Of a stretch of DNA of 64,000 nucleotides, positions 62,014 to 64,000 are shown one piece after another. The notes under the pieces were generated by a model. The model had not been told where the DNA came from. It saw only the letters and a program-made list of their open reading frames with translations, and made no database searches. Numbering within the stretch: position 1 is the first letter of the stretch; every line of letters begins with the position of its first letter. The stretch is from Mesorhizobium atlanticum (GTDB lineage: Bacteria > Pseudomonadota > Alphaproteobacteria > Rhizobiales > Rhizobiaceae). The stretch covers positions 806,001-870,000 of the forward strand of contig NZ_QMBQ01000002.1 of assembly GCF_003289965.1 (NCBI RefSeq). Direction: 5' to 3'. Position numbers and translations under genes: made by a program.

Positions 62014-63420
62014 TTACTGTGACAAGCGCACCAGAACGCCGGGGTTCATCGTGCCAGATGGATCCAGCGCATTCTTCAACCGCGCCATCAGTTCTCGCTC
62101 CACCGGGCCACGATTGCGGTCCGCCATGGCGATCTTGGCGCGGCCAAGCCCATGCTCGGCGGCGAAGCTGCCGCCCATTTCCGTGGCAAGAGCCGACAGC
62201 GCGTCGGCGAACGCTCCCGCCTTGCCGTCGAAATCGGCGCGGCCCTCAGGCGGCGAGAGATTGTAGTGGATGTTGCCGTCGCCGAGATGCCCGAACGGAT
62301 TGATCCGCGTGCCGGGCAAAATGTCGTGGCAGAGTTCTGCGCCGGCTTCGATGAAGCGCGCGATGGCGCCTGGCGGCACGGAGATATCGTGCTTGAGCTG
62401 CTCGCCTTCCAGCCGCTGGCCTTCCGGCTGCTCCTCGCGCAGGCGCCAGAACTGTGCCCGTTGCGCACCCGACGTAGCCAGCGCGCCGTCCACGACAAGG
62501 CCGTGCTCCATGCCCCATTCCAGCGCTGAAGCCAGGATGTCGTCGAGGGGAACGCGTTGCGAGCCCGATGTCAGTTCCACAAGCAGATAGACATCGCCTC
62601 GCGTCTCCAATTGATAGGCTAGGTCTGGCACATGCTTGAGCGCCAGCCCGAGGCCGACGTCCGAAAAGAATTCGAGGCCGGCCAGGAATTCTCCGGCTTC
62701 GCCGCGCAGGAAGGCGCCGAACCAAACGGCGCCGGCGAAGTCGGACATCACGAGCAGCGCGCTCGCCTGCTGTCTTGGCGTGGGATAGAGCCTGAGGATC
62801 GCGCGCGTCACGATGCCGAGTGTGCCTTCCGAACCGCAGAACAGCTTGCGCAGCTGATAGCCGGCATTGTCCTTCTGCACCGCGCGGAGGCCGTCCCATA
62901 CCGTGCCGTCCGGCATCACGACTTCGAGGCCGAGCACCAGATCCTGCATCATGCCATACCGGAACGCATGGCTGCCGCCGGCATTGGTGCCGATCAGGCC
63001 GCCGATCCTGGCGCTGCCTTCGGCGCCGAGATGCATCGGAAACATCAGGCCATGCGGTTCCAGCGCCTCATGCAGCGCGGCGAGCACGACGCCTGCTTCC
63101 ACGGCAATGGAGCCGCTGTCCAGATCCGGCTCGCCGATCGCCGTCATTCGTGAGAGCGAGACGATCACCGCGTTCGGCTGCCCGGCGACAGCGCCGCCGC
63201 AGAGCCCGGTGTTGCCGCCTTGCGGGATCACCGCCACTCCCGCCTCCCGGCATGCCAGCACCAGCGCGGCGACTTCGGCCGTGTTCGCAGGCCGGGCGAC
63301 ACCCAGAGGCGCGACGCCATAGCGGTTCAGCCAGTCGCGCTGGTAGGGTTCAGCGTCGGCGCCCGAAAGCCAGCCTTTCGATCCGAGAATTGCCTGCAAC
63401 GCACTAACGGGATCTGCCAT
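62014..63420 (-). CDS. FAD-binding oxidase/dehydrogenase (GlcD/D-2-hydroxyacid type)
   Basis: 468 residues of the FAD_binding_4 / FAD-oxidase_C family. FAD site: GVAVIPQGGNTGLCGGAVAG, LGAEGSARIGGLIGTNAGGS. C-terminal substrate domain: FGHLGDGNIHYNLSPPEG (metal-binding His) and FAAEHGLGRAKIAM. Such enzymes oxidise glycolate, D-lactate or D-2-hydroxyglutarate and pass electrons to the chain. ATG 63420 begins MADPVSAL; the longer frame upstream is not supported. It precedes the ThDP gene and fits an oxidative step making a 2-oxo acid. Confidence 0.92.
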   Translation of the reverse strand: MADPVSALQAILGSKGWLSGADAEPYQRDWLNRYGVAPLGVARPANTAEVAALVLACREAGVAVIPQGGNTGLCGGAVAGQPNAVIVSLSRMTAIGEPDLDSGSIAVEAGVVLAALHEALEPHGLMFPMHLGAEGSARIGGLIGTNAGGSHAFRYGMMQDLVLGLEVVMPDGTVWDGLRAVQKDNAGYQLRKLFCGSEGTLGIVTRAILRLYPTPRQQASALLVMSDFAGAVWFGAFLRGEAGEFLAGLEFFSDVGLGLALKHVPDLAYQLETRGDVYLLVELTSGSQRVPLDDILASALEWGMEHGLVVDGALATSGAQRAQFWRLREEQPEGQRLEGEQLKHDISVPPGAIARFIEAGAELCHDILPGTRINPFGHLGDGNIHYNLSPPEGRADFDGKAGAFADALSALATEMGGSFAAEHGLGRAKIAMADRNRGPVERELMARLKNALDPSGTMNPGVLVRLSQ

Positions 63421-63473
63421 GGGGTACCTGAAATGCCCGGATGAACCGCGTATAGACAGTAGCGGCGTTCGGC

Positions 63474-64000
63474 TCAATGGCCGAGCACCTGCGACAGGAA
63501 CTGCCGCGTGCGCTCGTTGCGGGAGGCGGTGAAGAATTCCTCCGGCGGCGCTTCCTCGACGATCTCGCCGCCGTCCATGAAGATCACCCGGTCGGCGACC
63601 CGGCGGGCAAAGCCCATCTCATGGGTGACGCAGATCATCGTCATGCCTTCGGAGGCAAGCGTCACCATGACGTCCAGCACCTCAGAGATCATTTCCGGAT
63701 CGAGCGCCGAGGTCGGCTCGTCGAACAGCATGACCTGCGGCCGCATGCAGAGCGCACGCGCGATCGCGACTCTCTGTTGCTGGCCGCCGGAGAGCTGGCC
63801 GGGAAACTTCATCGCCTGCTCGGGAATGCGGACCTTCTGCAGATATTGTCGTGCGGTCGCCTCGGCTTCCGCGCGCGGTCGCTTGCGCACGATCATGGGG
63901 GCAATCATGCAGTTCTCCATCACCGTCATATGCGGGAACAGGTTGAAGTGCTGGAAGACCATGCCGACTTCGCGCCTGATCCCCTCGATGTTGGCGACAT
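63474..64000 (-). CDS. Polar amino acid ABC transporter ATP-binding protein (partial)
   Basis: The last 175 residues or so of a GlnQ/HisP-type ATPase; the start, with Walker A, is beyond the window edge. Visible are the Q-loop [19 protein letters not shown], signature [19 protein letters not shown], Walker [21 protein letters not shown], switch His in [12 protein letters not shown], and the C-terminal [17 protein letters not shown]. It lies 53 bp upstream of the FAD oxidase gene on the same strand and may import the pathway's amino-acid-like substrate. Confidence 0.95.
   Translation of the reverse strand, partial: VANIEGIRREVGMVFQHFNLFPHMTVMENCMIAPMIVRKRPRAEAEATARQYLQKVRIPEQAMKFPGQLSGGQQQRVAIARALCMRPQVMLFDEPTSALDPEMISEVLDVMVTLASEGMTMICVTHEMGFARRVADRVIFMDGGEIVEEAPPEEFFTASRNERTRQFLSQVLGH

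Overview
The window is high-GC chromosomal DNA from an alphaproteobacterium of the order Rhizobiales. A Mesorhizobium-type genome fits best. This is inferred from gene content (HlyU, YcgN and SIMPL proteins, many catabolic ABC and LysR clusters) and from a roughly 100-bp palindromic intergenic repeat, of a type I associate with Rhizobiales genomes, present in three copies. No insertion sequence, phage, CRISPR array or rRNA was found.

Layout. 1-231 is the end of the housekeeping sigma factor gene rpoD. 396-16502 is a mosaic of short housekeeping and stress units: a PadR regulator with a duplicated operator; a PspA/YiaAB pair divergent from a TetR gene across three copies of one palindrome; HlyU; a BKACE enzyme; azoreductase divergent from a LysR gene; an active HtrA-type protease beside a homologue that has lost its whole catalytic triad; an SDR; a UPF0114 membrane protein; a candidate small RNA between two terminators; a large repeat-rich OmpA protein; and a SIMPL protein. 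Remnants of an ABC permease and a TetR gene lie here. 16727-18617 is a decayed polysaccharide locus that starts in the 5' half of a tRNA gene.

18618-29683 is an organosulfur module: an SsuD-like monooxygenase, a flavoprotein, SfnG, a LIV-type ABC transporter, SfnB and an FMN reductase. 30576-33335 is a second, taurine/nitrate-type ABC transporter. 35060-45338 is a catabolic regulon: amidohydrolase and GMC oxidoreductase on one strand; flavin monooxygenase, RidA, DUF1028, aldehyde dehydrogenase and LysR on the other; then an M20 deacylase and a trimethylamine-dehydrogenase-like enzyme. Three TTAG-N7-CTAA palindromes sit 92-102 bp before the start codons of three of these units and suggest control by the LysR protein inside the cluster.

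46699-63420 is the most unusual part. One leftward unit (LysR, Ldh-type reductase, an unrecognised 549-residue protein, a DUF3726 protein, a bacterial SABATH-family carboxyl methyltransferase) overlaps by 4 bp at two successive junctions. It faces a rightward pair (aldehyde dehydrogenase, an M19-like protein lacking metal ligands). A second leftward unit holds a glycolate-oxidase-type flavoprotein, a ThDP enzyme, hydantoinase/oxoprolinase A and B, an aminotransferase and a uronate-dehydrogenase-like enzyme. Together they look like an undescribed pathway for a carboxylated, probably cyclic amide or amino-acid-derived substrate; the substrate cannot be read from the sequence. The window ends inside a polar amino acid ABC transporter ATPase gene.
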